64,000 nt of DNA from Ensifer sp. LC11 (GTDB lineage Bacteria > Pseudomonadota > Alphaproteobacteria > Rhizobiales > Rhizobiaceae). A program made the position numbers and the translations under genes. The notes beneath the pieces are model-generated. The model was not told the origin of the DNA. It ran no database searches and worked only from the letters and a program-made list of their open reading frames with translations. The stretch's first letter is position 1. Each line of letters begins with the position of its first letter. The stretch is from positions 1-64,000 of the forward strand of contig NZ_MBSO01000015.1 in NCBI RefSeq assembly GCF_001695835.1. The letters are read 5' to 3'. This document shows, in pieces, positions 18,529 to 27,876 of the stretch.

Positions 18529-20439
18529 GTGAGTTGCGACCTTTTTCTGGACCTCGCTTGGCTGCCTCGGCCACCCGCCGAGTTCAAGGATATGTGCCGG
18601 CGCCTCGCGGGCAGCGCGTCGGGTGCCGAGATCCAACACCTCGCTTCGTTTGCTCTGGACGCAAACCAGGCGGCGCGGCTGGCCCGCGTCATCCGCGCCC
18701 TGCAGGGGCAGAACCGCCTGCTGTCACCATTGACCCCCGTAAAGCTCGGCATACTTGCGAACGGCACCATCGATCTGGCGATAAACGCTCTCGCTGTCGC
18801 CGCTGCCCGGCACGGGATCCTGCTCGAATGTGTCACGGCTGACTACGGGATGTTCATCCAGGAAGCGCTCGATCCCGCTTCGCGCATGAATGCGGCGCGG
18901 TGCGATGTCGTGCTCCTTGCCCTAGACTATCGCGCATTTCCCTTTGCTCGCTCGCCTGGAAACGCAGCTGCCGCAGCCGCAAACATAGAGGAAGCTATCA
19001 GCTTGCTGAACCGGATTCGCGACGGAATCTCTGCCAGTGGAGCGATTTGCATCCTGCAGACGTTGGCGCCGCCCGTCGAGGCGTTGTTTGGCAGCCTGGA
19101 TCGCTCCTTGCCAGGTACGCCGCGCCATTTCATCGACGGGTTCAACCGGCGTCTTCTAGCGGGCCTCGAAGGCACGACCGACATACTACTTGACGTCGCT
19201 GCCATTGCCGAAACGGTCGGCCTTGCCAACTGGCATTCGCCAAGCCATTGGAACCTTGCGAAGTTGCCGTTCGCCGACGGCTGCGTTCCTTTCTATGCCG
19301 ACCATGTCGCACGGCTCCTGGCGGCGATGCGGGGCAAGGCCCGGCGTTGTCTTGTTCTCGACCTCGACAACACGCTCTGGGGCGGCGTCGTTGGCGACGA
19401 CAGCCTGCACGGGATCATGCTCGCCGAGGGCGACGCCGTGGGCGAGGCGTATCGAAGCGTGCAGTGCCTGGCACTCGCCTTGCGCGAGCGCGGCATCGTG
19501 CTGGCCGTATCGTCCAAGAACACCGACGAGGTGGCGAGGCGCGTCTTTCGCGAGCACCCGGAAATGCTGATCCGCGAGGAGCAGATCGCCGTCTTCCAGG
19601 CGAACTGGGACGACAAGGCGACGAACATCAAGGCGATCGCTGGGGCCCTGTCGCTTGGGCTTGAATCAATGGTATTGCTGGACGACAATCCCGCCGAGCG
19701 GGGGCTGGTGCGGCAGATCCTGCCGCAGGTGGCAGTCCCTGAACTGCCTGACGATCCGGCCCTGTTTGCACGTACGCTGGCGGCTGCCGGGTATTTCGAG
19801 GCGACGATCTTCTCGGACGAGGATCGCCGGCGCGCCGCTTACTACGAGGGCAATGCCCATCGTGTGGAACTGCAGGAGCGGGCGGGCGACATCGATTCCT
19901 ACCTCGCCTCGCTCGAGATGGAGATCACTTTCAGGCCGTTCGATCGCACCGGGCGATCACGGATCGCGCAGTTGATCAACAAGTCCAATCAGTTCAACTT
20001 GACCACCCGGCGCTATACCGAGGCCGAGGTGGCGGCGATCGAGAACGATCCGTCGTGCACGACGTTGCAGGTCCGTCTCGCCGACCGGTTCGGCGACAAC
20101 GGGATGATCAGCGTGGTCATTTGCCGAACGCTGCCGGAGGCGACCTGGGAAATCGATACCTGGCTGATGAGCTGTCGGGTGCTGGGGCGACGGGCCGAGC
20201 AAATGGTGCTGCGCGAAATCCTGCGGCAAGCGTGCGAGGCCGGGATTCGCACGCTCGTCGGTATCTATCGACCAACGGACCGCAACGCCATGGTGCGCGA
20301 CCACTATGCGAAGCTGGGCTTCACACAGGTCGCAGCCGAGGAAGGCAGCACGAGCCGGTGGATGCTTGATACGGCGACGGAGATCGGTTCCGCACCGATG
20401 CGGATCAATCGCGCTTTGCCCGCAGACCTCCATACGTAG
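18529..20439 (+). CDS. FkbH-like HAD-IIIC protein, predicted glyceryl-ACP loading enzyme
   Basis: This protein of about 636 residues has an N-terminal SGNH-like region (about 1-260), a HAD core (DxD in VLDLDNTLWGGVVGDD, about 276-291; SSKNTDE; LDDNPAERG) and a C-terminal GNAT-like domain. The conserved cysteine in WLMSCRVLGRR is the position used as acyl carrier in FkbH enzymes. That family takes 1,3-bisphosphoglycerate, removes phosphate and transfers D-glyceryl to a carrier protein. I start it at GTG 18529 because AGGAG (18518-18522) lies 6 bases upstream; TTG 18502, overlapping the ACP stop, is an alternative. Adjacent ACP and MBOAT genes suggest glyceryl or a derived acyl is exported onto a glycan. 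Confidence 0.88.
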   Translation: MSCDLFLDLAWLPRPPAEFKDMCRRLAGSASGAEIQHLASFALDANQAARLARVIRALQGQNRLLSPLTPVKLGILANGTIDLAINALAVAAARHGILLECVTADYGMFIQEALDPASRMNAARCDVVLLALDYRAFPFARSPGNAAAAAANIEEAISLLNRIRDGISASGAICILQTLAPPVEALFGSLDRSLPGTPRHFIDGFNRRLLAGLEGTTDILLDVAAIAETVGLANWHSPSHWNLAKLPFADGCVPFYADHVARLLAAMRGKARRCLVLDLDNTLWGGVVGDDSLHGIMLAEGDAVGEAYRSVQCLALALRERGIVLAVSSKNTDEVARRVFREHPEMLIREEQIAVFQANWDDKATNIKAIAGALSLGLESMVLLDDNPAERGLVRQILPQVAVPELPDDPALFARTLAAAGYFEATIFSDEDRRRAAYYEGNAHRVELQERAGDIDSYLASLEMEITFRPFDRTGRSRIAQLINKSNQFNLTTRRYTEAEVAAIENDPSCTTLQVRLADRFGDNGMISVVICRTLPEATWEIDTWLMSCRVLGRRAEQMVLREILRQACEAGIRTLVGIYRPTDRNAMVRDHYAKLGFTQVAAEEGSTSRWMLDTATEIGSAPMRINRALPADLHT

Positions 20440-20710
20440 AGTCGAGGCCGGCGCTGTAATCCGGATAGCTTCTTCAGGCACAGGGTCCGGCAGTAGCGAT
20501 CGAACGGGCCGGTCCGATTGAGGTCTTCGTGATCGCGCTTCGATCTGGGCGCTACGAGGCCATATTCATCTTCTTCAGCGGCGGAAGCGAAAACATCGGC
20601 CCACGGCGCTCACCTTCCTTATGTGCTGATGACAAGAGCGCTTACTGCACCGAGTGCAGCGCGTACCAGATGCACGCCACCGTCTTAGGCGCCCCGACCG
20701 GCGCGAGTTC

Positions 20711-21016
20711 CTAAATCCCTGAGCCGTCGAGCTCCTGCTCGTCGTCGCCTTCCCAGGGTGAGGGCATCGAGGTGCGATTGAGGCTGGCCGAGGGCATCGG
20801 CATCCAACACTTCAATTCCGGCTCGGCGTACTCGACGATGCGGCCGGGCGAGGAATCAGAGGCGCGCCAGCCTTCTGCACCAAACTGATCACCGTTCGAC
20901 CAATATGCGAGGTCAACTTCTGCCGCCCCCTGTTCGGACGGGCGGATCGTGACGAGGATCCGACTGCCGTCTTTCGGCGCGCTTGCCATGTGGCGCCAGG
21001 GGTCTGGTTCGGCCAT
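20711..21016 (-). CDS. small conserved protein, DUF551-like layout
   Basis: This 101-residue cytoplasmic protein starts behind an excellent ribosome site (AGGAGG, 8 bases upstream on the minus strand). Its layout (WRHMASAPKDGSRILV, a middle LAYWSNGDQF, and KCWMPMPSASL near the end) resembles small proteins of the DUF551 type found in phages and bacteria. No catalytic residues are apparent. It is isolated between the FkbH-like gene and the protease gene, on the opposite strand. Function unknown. Confidence 0.68.
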   Translation of the reverse strand: MAEPDPWRHMASAPKDGSRILVTIRPSEQGAAEVDLAYWSNGDQFGAEGWRASDSSPGRIVEYAEPELKCWMPMPSASLNRTSMPSPWEGDDEQELDGSGI

Positions 21017-21134
21017 CGTTTTCCTCCTGCCTTGCTACAGGTTGCAAGTCTCGCCTCGCCATCGAAAACGGTCAACTCAAACTTTGCACGACCCATTGTC
21101 TCTCGTGATTTTTCGCGCAGAAGCAGTTCGCGCG

Positions 21135-21250
21135 GAACGGCGGCTGGTTACATTTCTTGCCGTCGACATTGTTGGTTATTCGCGACTCATCGAAGCCGAC
21201 GAGGCCCGGACGCTGGCAGCAACTAAGGCGTGGCGATCCGAAATCTTCCC
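21135..21250 (+). pseudogene. fragment of a class III adenylate/guanylate cyclase gene
   Basis: The translated segment ERRLVTFLAVDIVGYSRLIE followed by ADEARTLAATKAWRSE matches the start of the catalytic domain common to rhizobial class III cyclases, including the metal-binding Asp in AVDIVGYS. After about 21250 the similarity stops in every frame, and no downstream cyclase domain exists before the protease gene at 21409. It is therefore a remnant, not a functional gene. Its origin by deletion when the neighbouring gene moved in is inferred. Confidence 0.6.
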
Positions 21251-21408
21251 GATCTCAATGACCGCAAAGGGCGCAAGCAGGTTTGCGTCAAGCTCCTTGA
21301 GCCGAAGATCGTTGGATGCGTGTATGATCCACCCGGTTGCCAAAAAACCATAATTGCTTCACCTAGATTGGTATCGCCGCTTGGCATTAAGAATTGGATC
21401 ACCGCTGA

Positions 21409-23505
21409 ATGCGCATATCATACCTCCTCCTTGGTGCATTTCTTGCAATCGCGCATTCCGCCTATGCTGAAGTCGCCTTACCGCCCGTTTTGGAGCCGCT
21501 GAAGCAGCAGGCGCAGGCCGCTCAGCTCAGTGCAAAATTCCTCACGCGTTTCAGCTACAAGCCCGTTCCGCTCGACGATGCCTTGTCGGCGAAAATCATG
21601 GATCGTTACATCAAATCGCTTGATCCGGACCGCGTGCTCTTCCTGCAAGCTGACATCGACAGGTTCATGTCTGACCGCAGTGAAATCGACGACGCCATCA
21701 AACGGAAGGATTTGAACGTCCCGTTCGAGATCTTCAACGCATATGGCAAGCGCGTTGTCGACCGCATGAACTACGCACGCAGCTTGCTTCAGCAGGATTT
21801 CGATTTCGGTGCGCAGGAAACCTATTCGGTGCTGCGCGAGAAGGCGCCCTGGCCACAGATGGAAGCCGAGACCAACGAGCTTTGGCGCAAGCGCGTCAAA
21901 AGCGACTGGTTGCGGCTGAAACTGGGCGGCAAGTCCGACGCGGCTATTCGCGAAACGCTCGACAAGCGATATGCGAACGCTATCGATCGCGCCCGCAAGT
22001 ACAAGAGCGATGACGTTTTCCAGTTGTTCATGGACGCCTACACAACATCGGTCGATCCGCACACCGACTATTTCGGCGCGACCGCTTCGGCCGATTTCAA
22101 TATCGCGATGAAGCTTTCCCTGATTGGTATCGGTGCGGTTCTGCAGGAACGCGACGACTACACGACGATCCGTGAGCTTGTGCCCGGCGGGCCGGCGCAA
22201 TTGTCCGGCAAGCTCTCGGTCGGAGATCGCATCACCGGCATTGGCCAAGGTAAGGATGGGGCGATAAAGGAAGTGGTTGGCACGCGCCTTGATGAAGTCG
22301 TGCAATTGATACGAGGCAAGGAAGGGTCCGTCGTACGCTTGGATATCCTGCCGGCGGATGCCGGACCAGATTCCCCCCATCGTGTTGTTACCTTGGTGCG
22401 CGAAAAAATCAGCCTCGAAAAGCAGGCTGCCCAGAAGACCGTGCTGTCTGTGAAAGCAGGCGAAGCCACGCGCAAGATCGGGGTGATCACCCTGCCTGCA
22501 TTCTATGAGGATTTTGAGGCTCGGCGCAAAGGCGACAAGGATTTCAGAAGTGCGAGCCGCGATGTCGCAAAGCTTCTCGGCGAGCTGAGCCGAGAAGAAG
22601 TCGATGGCGTTCTCATCGACGTGCGCAACAATGGCGGCGGCTCACTGGACGAGGCGATCGATTTGACCGGGCTGTTCATCGGCAAGGGCCCAGTCCTTCA
22701 GCAACGCGGTAGCGACGGCAAGGTCGCGGTTACCCGCGCGGATTTCCCGGCTCCTGTCTGGACGGGGCCTGTGGGTGTCCTGATCAACCGCGGGTCGGCA
22801 TCGGCTTCGGAGATTTTTGCCGCGGCAATCCAGGACTACGGCCGCGGCGTGATTGTTGGCGAACCCAGTTTCGGTAAGGGCACCGTTCAAACGGTCGTGG
22901 ACCTCGACCAACTGGTTCGTAACAGCAAACCCGAATTCGGTCAGCTGAAAGTGACGATCGCCCAGTTTTTCCGGATCGACGGCGGTACGACACAGCTGCG
23001 CGGCGTGACGCCGGATATCAGCTTGCCGGGACTTTCCGATCCGACAAGGTTTGGCGAGACCAGCTATGACAATGCCCTGCCGTGGGCAAAGATCAAGCCG
23101 GCCAACTATGCGCCCGCCGACACGATAAAGACGCTGCTGCCGACGCTGCAGAGCCGCCATGATGCGCGGGTTGAGAGCGATCCGGACTTCCAACGCCTGT
23201 TAAAGGACATCGCAGAGCTAAAAGCCCAGCGTGAGAAAGGGGTTATCTCCCTCAACGAAGCCGAACGTCGCAAGGAATTGACCGCGCGTGAAGATCGACT
23301 GAAGTCACGAGCACAGACAAGCGATGGCGAAGATACGCGTGACGATGATGGCCTCAATGCAGCCGAGCGTAGCCTGAGTGCAGACATTGCCATTGAGAAT
23401 GCGCGCAAGAACGCAAAAGACGTCCTGCTGGACGAGGCGGCCGCCATTCTTGCCGATGAGGCGGAGTTGCAGAAAGGCGTGCTGAAGGCGGCCACGGAGC
23501 AATAG
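21409..23505 (+). CDS. prc: C-terminal (tail-specific) processing protease, S41A family
   Basis: The 698-residue periplasmic protease has a signal peptide (1-20), a TSP N-terminal domain (SLDPDRVLFLQADIDRF), a PDZ domain (about 235-335; ELVPGGPAQLSGKLSVGDRI) and an S41 domain. The catalytic pair is Ser about 463 (NRGSASASE) and Lys about 489 (SFGKGTVQ), with VLIDVRNNGGGS before it. A C-terminal DUF3340-like helical region completes the E. coli Prc architecture, and the length matches. It cuts proteins at nonpolar C-termini, for example lipoproteins and murein hydrolases. It stands alone with no obvious operon partner. Rhizobia usually carry a shorter CtpA as well, so this longer form is probably additional. 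Confidence 0.93.
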   Translation: MRISYLLLGAFLAIAHSAYAEVALPPVLEPLKQQAQAAQLSAKFLTRFSYKPVPLDDALSAKIMDRYIKSLDPDRVLFLQADIDRFMSDRSEIDDAIKRKDLNVPFEIFNAYGKRVVDRMNYARSLLQQDFDFGAQETYSVLREKAPWPQMEAETNELWRKRVKSDWLRLKLGGKSDAAIRETLDKRYANAIDRARKYKSDDVFQLFMDAYTTSVDPHTDYFGATASADFNIAMKLSLIGIGAVLQERDDYTTIRELVPGGPAQLSGKLSVGDRITGIGQGKDGAIKEVVGTRLDEVVQLIRGKEGSVVRLDILPADAGPDSPHRVVTLVREKISLEKQAAQKTVLSVKAGEATRKIGVITLPAFYEDFEARRKGDKDFRSASRDVAKLLGELSREEVDGVLIDVRNNGGGSLDEAIDLTGLFIGKGPVLQQRGSDGKVAVTRADFPAPVWTGPVGVLINRGSASASEIFAAAIQDYGRGVIVGEPSFGKGTVQTVVDLDQLVRNSKPEFGQLKVTIAQFFRIDGGTTQLRGVTPDISLPGLSDPTRFGETSYDNALPWAKIKPANYAPADTIKTLLPTLQSRHDARVESDPDFQRLLKDIAELKAQREKGVISLNEAERRKELTAREDRLKSRAQTSDGEDTRDDDGLNAAERSLSADIAIENARKNAKDVLLDEAAAILADEAELQKGVLKAATEQ

Positions 23506-23736
23506 GGACTGCAAACGCTCACATCCGGCCGAGGATGCGTTTGATGCCGTAATCCCTTCGCTGCGCGGCCAGGGTTCGCTGACGACGTGGCGGTGCTCGT
23601 TCCGGTGCGTCAGGCACGGGGCGCGGAAGGCGACCCGGAGCCGATCGCCTTGAGCGTTCGCTCCGTCGCCCATACCGTGCGCATTCTTCAAAGCGATGAG
23701 CTGGGCGGCAGGTGTGCCGCACCGCCCAGTTTGCCG

Positions 23737-24030
23737 CTAATCGATGAGGTTGATCTCTTCATCCGGTTGATACCAGTCATGGCGCCGTCTCGACCAGAAG
23801 ATCGAGGCCGGTGCACGGAAATCTGGCTCGCCAAAACAGCCGACGGAAACAACGATCTTATCTTCGATGACCTCGGCTTCCATGTAGATGATGGTCCCGC
23901 AGTTCGGGCAGAATACCTGGTCCATCCACAAGCCGGTACTGCTGATGCGCCGAAACCGCCGCCGATCCCCCTCGTCAAGGGTAACAGCCTGTTTGCTGTA
24001 GCGCGCGCGATAGGAAAACGCGGACCCCAT
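23737..24030 (-). pseudogene. remnant of a GFA/CENP-V-domain protein
   Basis: The minus-strand frame from GSAFSYRARY to the stop resembles the second half of GFA-domain proteins (glutathione-dependent formaldehyde-activating enzyme family): one zinc pair is kept (FCPNCG), followed by VGCFGEPDF and RRHDWYQPD. The N-terminal half, which should carry the CxC and CxxCxxxxG zinc motifs, is not present in any frame; upstream sequence in the same frame to 24270 is unrelated. I call it decayed. A short 97-residue protein from ATG 24030 cannot be excluded but would lack most zinc ligands. Confidence 0.5.
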
Positions 24031-24242
24031 CGGCCGTAGCCGCGCGGCCACTGCGTCAACGATGACCTGTTCGACATCGCGCCGGTTGGCCAAGGCGCAA
24101 GGTCGGCCATCCGCGTGATGACACGCGTGAGAACCTCGAAGGTGCTTCTGCAGGCTTGGTTCCAAAACTGCTGTGCAGGTTGTTGCCACTTTCGAGCTTG
24201 GGAGAGTCGCCCATCTGCTGTTAAGGCTCGATCCCCCATAAA

Positions 24243-24274
24243 TCGTATACAAAAATTGAAGTAAATGCATACTT
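24243..24274. promoter_or_regulatory. pair of TTGNATNCAA-like operator half-palindromes
   Basis: TCGTATACAA (24243-24252) and ATGCATACTT (24265-24274) have centres 22 bp apart. They resemble the palindromes near the FCD-GntR genes at 33511 and 44139 and probably form an upstream operator for the dipeptide importer at 24429. Inference from shared pattern only. Confidence 0.45.
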
Positions 24275-24370
24275 GAGTAAATCTTCTCCCATTGGGATTG
24301 GCGGATCTGTCGATGATTCAGGGAGGCCTCCGGCTGGTTTCAGCAGAAAAACACTTTACTTTTTGATCAA

Positions 24371-24391
24371 TGTATGCAAATTGTATACAAC
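24371..24391 (+). promoter_or_regulatory. double GntR-type operator before the dipeptide importer
   Basis: ATGTATGCAA (24371-24380) and TTGTATACAA (24382-24391), the second a perfect palindrome, have centres 11 bp apart, one helical turn. A possible -10 box (CATAAT, 24392-24397) abuts the second site, so a bound repressor would block RNA polymerase. The importer start codon is 38 bp downstream. Confidence 0.6.
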
Positions 24392-24428
24392 ATAATAAGA
24401 AGAATGCATTCAATCTAGGAGGAGTTGT

Positions 24429-25369
24429 ATGCTAAGCTTCGTCGCAAGAAGGGTGCTTGGCCTCGTGCCCGTCATCCTCGTCGTTTCCATCGTCGTCTTT
24501 CTGCTTCTGCGGCTCAGTCCCGGCGACCCGGCGATCGTGATCGCGGGCGACAATGCGGATGCTGCGACCATCGAGAGGATCCGCTCGTCTCTCGGTTTGG
24601 ATCAGCCGCTGGTGACGCAGTTCTTCATCTGGGCGGGTTCTCTGCTGCAGGGCGACCTCGGGATTTCGATCTTCTCGAACATCCCGGTTGCCGATCTGAT
24701 TTTGCAACGCCTGGAGCCGACGGCTTCGCTTGCCGTCACAACCCTCGTCTTCGCCATCCTGATCGCCGTGCCGCTCGGCACGATAGCCGGCGCCACAGCC
24801 GGGAGCTGGCTCGACCGGGGCTTGATGCTTGTCTCCGTGCTTGGCTTCTCGGTTCCCGTTTTCGTGCTCGGCTACTGCCTGATCTACGTGTTCTCGTTGC
24901 AACTGCGTATTTTGCCGGTGCAGGGTTTTGCCAGTATCAGCGACGGCATCGGTCCGTTTCTCTCATCGATCGCCTTGCCAACGGTGACGCTGGGGCTCGC
25001 CTATCTGGTGCTGATCGCGCGCATCACACGCGCCAGCGTGCTGGAGATGATGGGTGAGGACTTCATTCGCACGGCGCGCGCCAAAGGCGTAAAAGAGCGC
25101 CTCGTGGTCACCCGGCATGCGCTGCGCAATGCGGCGATCCCCATTCTGACGGTGATCGGCATCGGTGTCGCCCTGCTGATCAGCGGCGTCGTGGTCATAG
25201 AGACCGTGTTCAACATACCGGGCGTCGGCCGCCTCGTCGTCGATGCGATCCTCAAGCGGGACTATCCCGTGATCCAGGGCGTCATCCTCATGTTTTCCGG
25301 TGTCTAGTCCTCGTCAATCTGGCGATCGACATCGGCTACGCCTTCCTCGATCCAAGGGTGCGTTTCTGA
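24429..25369 (+). CDS. peptide/opine ABC permease, DppB-type, with a 3' frameshift
   Basis: An inner-membrane permease with the DppB layout: N-terminal helix, LGLDQPLVTQF, and the EAA loop (RTARAKGVKERLVVTRHALRN, within about 215-238). It starts after AGGAGGAG. The frame stops at 25305-25307, right after VILMFSGV. However, the usual DppB ending (LVNLAIDIGYAFLDPRVRF) is intact in another frame up to TGA 25367-25369. One missing base in gtgtctagtcctc (about 25302-25310), which would restore the expected Val-Tyr-Val-Leu, explains it. The restored stop overlaps the ATG of the next permease (ATGA), as is normal in such operons, which supports the reconstruction. A truncation of about 20 residues might still function. 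Confidence 0.85.
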
Positions 25370-26241
25370 TGAACAGCCTTGCTTCCCCCTCAGCCGCGCC
25401 GGCGCGGGCGAAACGCCACCTTCCGGCATTCCTTTCCCATCCGTCCGTTGTTGTGGGCGGGTTCCTGGTCCTGGCGATCGTCCTTATGGCGATGGCGGCA
25501 CCGCTTCTTGGAACGGTCGATCCGACCCGCATCGATCCCGGCATGCGGCTGAAGCCGCCGTCGGAACTTGCCTGGTTCGGTACCGACCTCTTCGGCCGCG
25601 ACGTCTACAGCCGGGCCGTCTACGGCGCGCGCAGCTCCATCCTGATCGGCCTCTGCGTCGCGACGGCAGCGCTTCTCATCGGTGTTACCGTCGGTTTGGT
25701 GACGGGATATTTCCGCTGGGTCGATGCCATCGTCATGCGCGTCATGGACGGGCTGATGGCGATACCAACCTTCCTGCTCGCCATTGCACTCGTCTCGCTT
25801 ACCCGCGCCAGCATCGGAACGGTCGTCGTCGCGCTCACGATCCCTGAAATTCCGCGCGTGGTGCGGCTGGTGCGCAGCGTCGTGCTGACGGTGCGCGAGG
25901 AGCCTTTTGTCGAGGCTGCCATTTCCGTCGGCACCTCGACGCCGAAGATCCTCGTGCGTCACATTCTGCCGACCACCTACGCGCCTCTCATGGTGCTGGG
26001 CACCTACATCTGTGCCTCGGCCATCCTGATCGAAGCCGGCCTGAGCTTCCTCGGCACTGGCCTGCCGCCGGAAATCCCGAGCTGGGGCAACATGATCTCC
26101 GAAGGGCGCACCTTCTTCCAGGTGGCACCGCGGCTCGTTTTCCTGCCGAGCCTTTTTCTGGCGCTCACGGTGCTTGGCATCAATCTGCTCGGGGACGGTC
26201 TGCGCGACACGCTCGACCCGCGCATTGCAAAACGGATGTGA
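25369..26241 (+). CDS. peptide/opine ABC permease, DppC-type
   Basis: The 290-residue second permease of the importer has an N-terminal cytoplasmic tail and first helix, the GTDLFGRDVYSRAVYGARSS motif typical of DppC, the EAA loop (EAAISVGTSTPKILVRHILP), and the ending GDGLRDTLDPR. The ATG at 25369 overlaps the restored stop of the DppB-type gene. It pairs with DppB to form the channel. The next gene overlaps by 4 bp or starts within 12 bp. Confidence 0.92.
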   Translation: MNSLASPSAAPARAKRHLPAFLSHPSVVVGGFLVLAIVLMAMAAPLLGTVDPTRIDPGMRLKPPSELAWFGTDLFGRDVYSRAVYGARSSILIGLCVATAALLIGVTVGLVTGYFRWVDAIVMRVMDGLMAIPTFLLAIALVSLTRASIGTVVVALTIPEIPRVVRLVRSVVLTVREEPFVEAAISVGTSTPKILVRHILPTTYAPLMVLGTYICASAILIEAGLSFLGTGLPPEIPSWGNMISEGRTFFQVAPRLVFLPSLFLALTVLGINLLGDGLRDTLDPRIAKRM

Positions 26242-26252
26242 GAGTGATGCTG

Positions 26253-27848
26253 ATGAAAACGCCACCTGTCATCGAGGTTCAGGACCTTGCCATACCGCTA
26301 CCGGGCGGTGGCGACCGCGGTTTTGCGGTCGATCACGTGTCCTTTTCTGTCGCCGCCGGCGAGATCGTCTGCGTCGTCGGCGAATCCGGCTCCGGAAAGT
26401 CCGTCACTGCCCAGTCGATCATGGGGCTGCTTCCGAAGGTGTTTCCCAAGCCCGCCGGCCGCATCCTGTTTGAGGGCAGGGACATCACCAGGGCAGCGCC
26501 TGCCGAGATGCGGGATTTGCGCGGTCGCGGAATAGGCATGATCTTCCAGGAACCGATGACCGCCCTGAACCCCGTTCAAGCCGTCGGCAAGCAGATCGAC
26601 GAGGTGCTGCGCACCCATCTCAGGCTTTCCGGCAAGGACCGCTTCAATCGGGTCATCGCGGCGATGAAGGAGGTCAACTTACCGGATCCGGAGCGGATGT
26701 ATCATGCCTTTCCGCACCAGCTTTCGGGCGGGCAGCGCCAGCGCGTGCTGATCGCGGCAGCGCTCATTCTGGGACCGAAGCTGTTGATCGCCGACGAACC
26801 GACGACCGCGCTCGATGTGACGACGCAGGCTCAGATCCTGAAGCAGATCCGCGATCTGCAGCGCGAACGCGACATGGGAGTGCTGTTCATCACCCACGAT
26901 ATCGGCGTCGTCAGGGAGATCGCCGACCGCGTGGTTGTCATGAAGGCAGGCAAGATCGTCGAGCAGGGTCTGACGGATCGGGTGCTCGATCAGCCAACCT
27001 CCGACTACACCCGCATGTTGATTGCCGCCGTGCCGACCTTGGAGCCGAAGCGCAAGGACCACGTCGTGACCGGCGAGGTTGCCATCAAGGTAGACGGGCT
27101 CGCAAAGACCTATCACAGCGGCGGCCTCTTTCGCGACCGGCGGACGGTGCATGCGCTTCAAGGCGCTTCGCTGTGCGTACGTCGCGGCGAAACGCTCGGT
27201 ATCATCGGCGAATCCGGTTCGGGAAAATCGACGCTCGCCCGCTGCATTACCCAGCTGATCGAACCGTCTTCCGGCAAGGTCACCCTTTCGGGCGGCAGGG
27301 ACGGCCGGGCCTTCCGCCAGCGTCTGCAGATGGTGTTCCAAGATCCTTACCGATCGCTCAACCCGAGACGCACCGTCGGCCAGTCGATCATCGAGGGGCC
27401 GATGAATTTCGGCCAGAGCAGGGCGCAGGCTCTGGAACGGGCGCGTGAACTGATGCAGCTCGTTGGGCTGGAACCGCATGCGGTCGATCGTTTTCCACAC
27501 CAGTTCTCGGGCGGCCAACGTCAGCGGATCTCGATTGCCCGGGCGCTTGCGATGGAGCCCGATATCCTCGTCGCGGATGAAGCTGTCTCGGCCCTAGACG
27601 TCTCGGTGCAGGCGCAGGTTCTGCGCCTCATCGACGATATCCAGAAGCGTCTCGACCTGGCGATCCTCTTCATCACCCACGACCTGCGCGTCGCCGCGCA
27701 GATTTGCGACCGGCTGATCGTGATGCACCGCGGCGAGGTTGTTGAGGAAGGCACCGTGGCTTCCGTCTTTGCGGCACCGGCCCATCCGTATACCCGCGAG
27801 CTCCTCGCATCGATACCGGGCCGAGCAGAAGAGACCGTTTCGGCCTGA
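26253..27848 (+). CDS. fused DppD-DppF-type ABC ATPase
   Basis: Two complete nucleotide-binding domains lie in one chain of about 531 residues. The first has [18 protein letters not shown] and [11 protein letters not shown]; the second, from about residue 270, has [21 protein letters not shown] and [13 protein letters not shown]. Each has the oligopeptide-transporter C-terminal extension ([13 protein letters not shown]). In-frame starts at GTG 26238, ATG 26247 and ATG 26253 are all possible. It powers the permeases encoded upstream. In the second Walker B the usual DEP is DEA, a common variant in these proteins. Confidence 0.92.
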   Translation: MKTPPVIEVQDLAIPLPGGGDRGFAVDHVSFSVAAGEIVCVVGESGSGKSVTAQSIMGLLPKVFPKPAGRILFEGRDITRAAPAEMRDLRGRGIGMIFQEPMTALNPVQAVGKQIDEVLRTHLRLSGKDRFNRVIAAMKEVNLPDPERMYHAFPHQLSGGQRQRVLIAAALILGPKLLIADEPTTALDVTTQAQILKQIRDLQRERDMGVLFITHDIGVVREIADRVVVMKAGKIVEQGLTDRVLDQPTSDYTRMLIAAVPTLEPKRKDHVVTGEVAIKVDGLAKTYHSGGLFRDRRTVHALQGASLCVRRGETLGIIGESGSGKSTLARCITQLIEPSSGKVTLSGGRDGRAFRQRLQMVFQDPYRSLNPRRTVGQSIIEGPMNFGQSRAQALERARELMQLVGLEPHAVDRFPHQFSGGQRQRISIARALAMEPDILVADEAVSALDVSVQAQVLRLIDDIQKRLDLAILFITHDLRVAAQICDRLIVMHRGEVVEEGTVASVFAAPAHPYTRELLASIPGRAEETVSA

Positions 27849-27876
27849 CGACAGACAACACCAAAGGGGAATGACC

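Noticed and set aside
20529-20714. Short open frame between the FkbH-like gene and the DUF551-like gene
   Set aside because: No ribosome site or family resemblance; overlaps the end of the opposite-strand gene.
23587-24039. Plus-strand open frame of 150 codons over the GFA remnant
   Set aside because: The minus strand carries the recognisable CPNCG-containing domain; the plus frame shows nothing.
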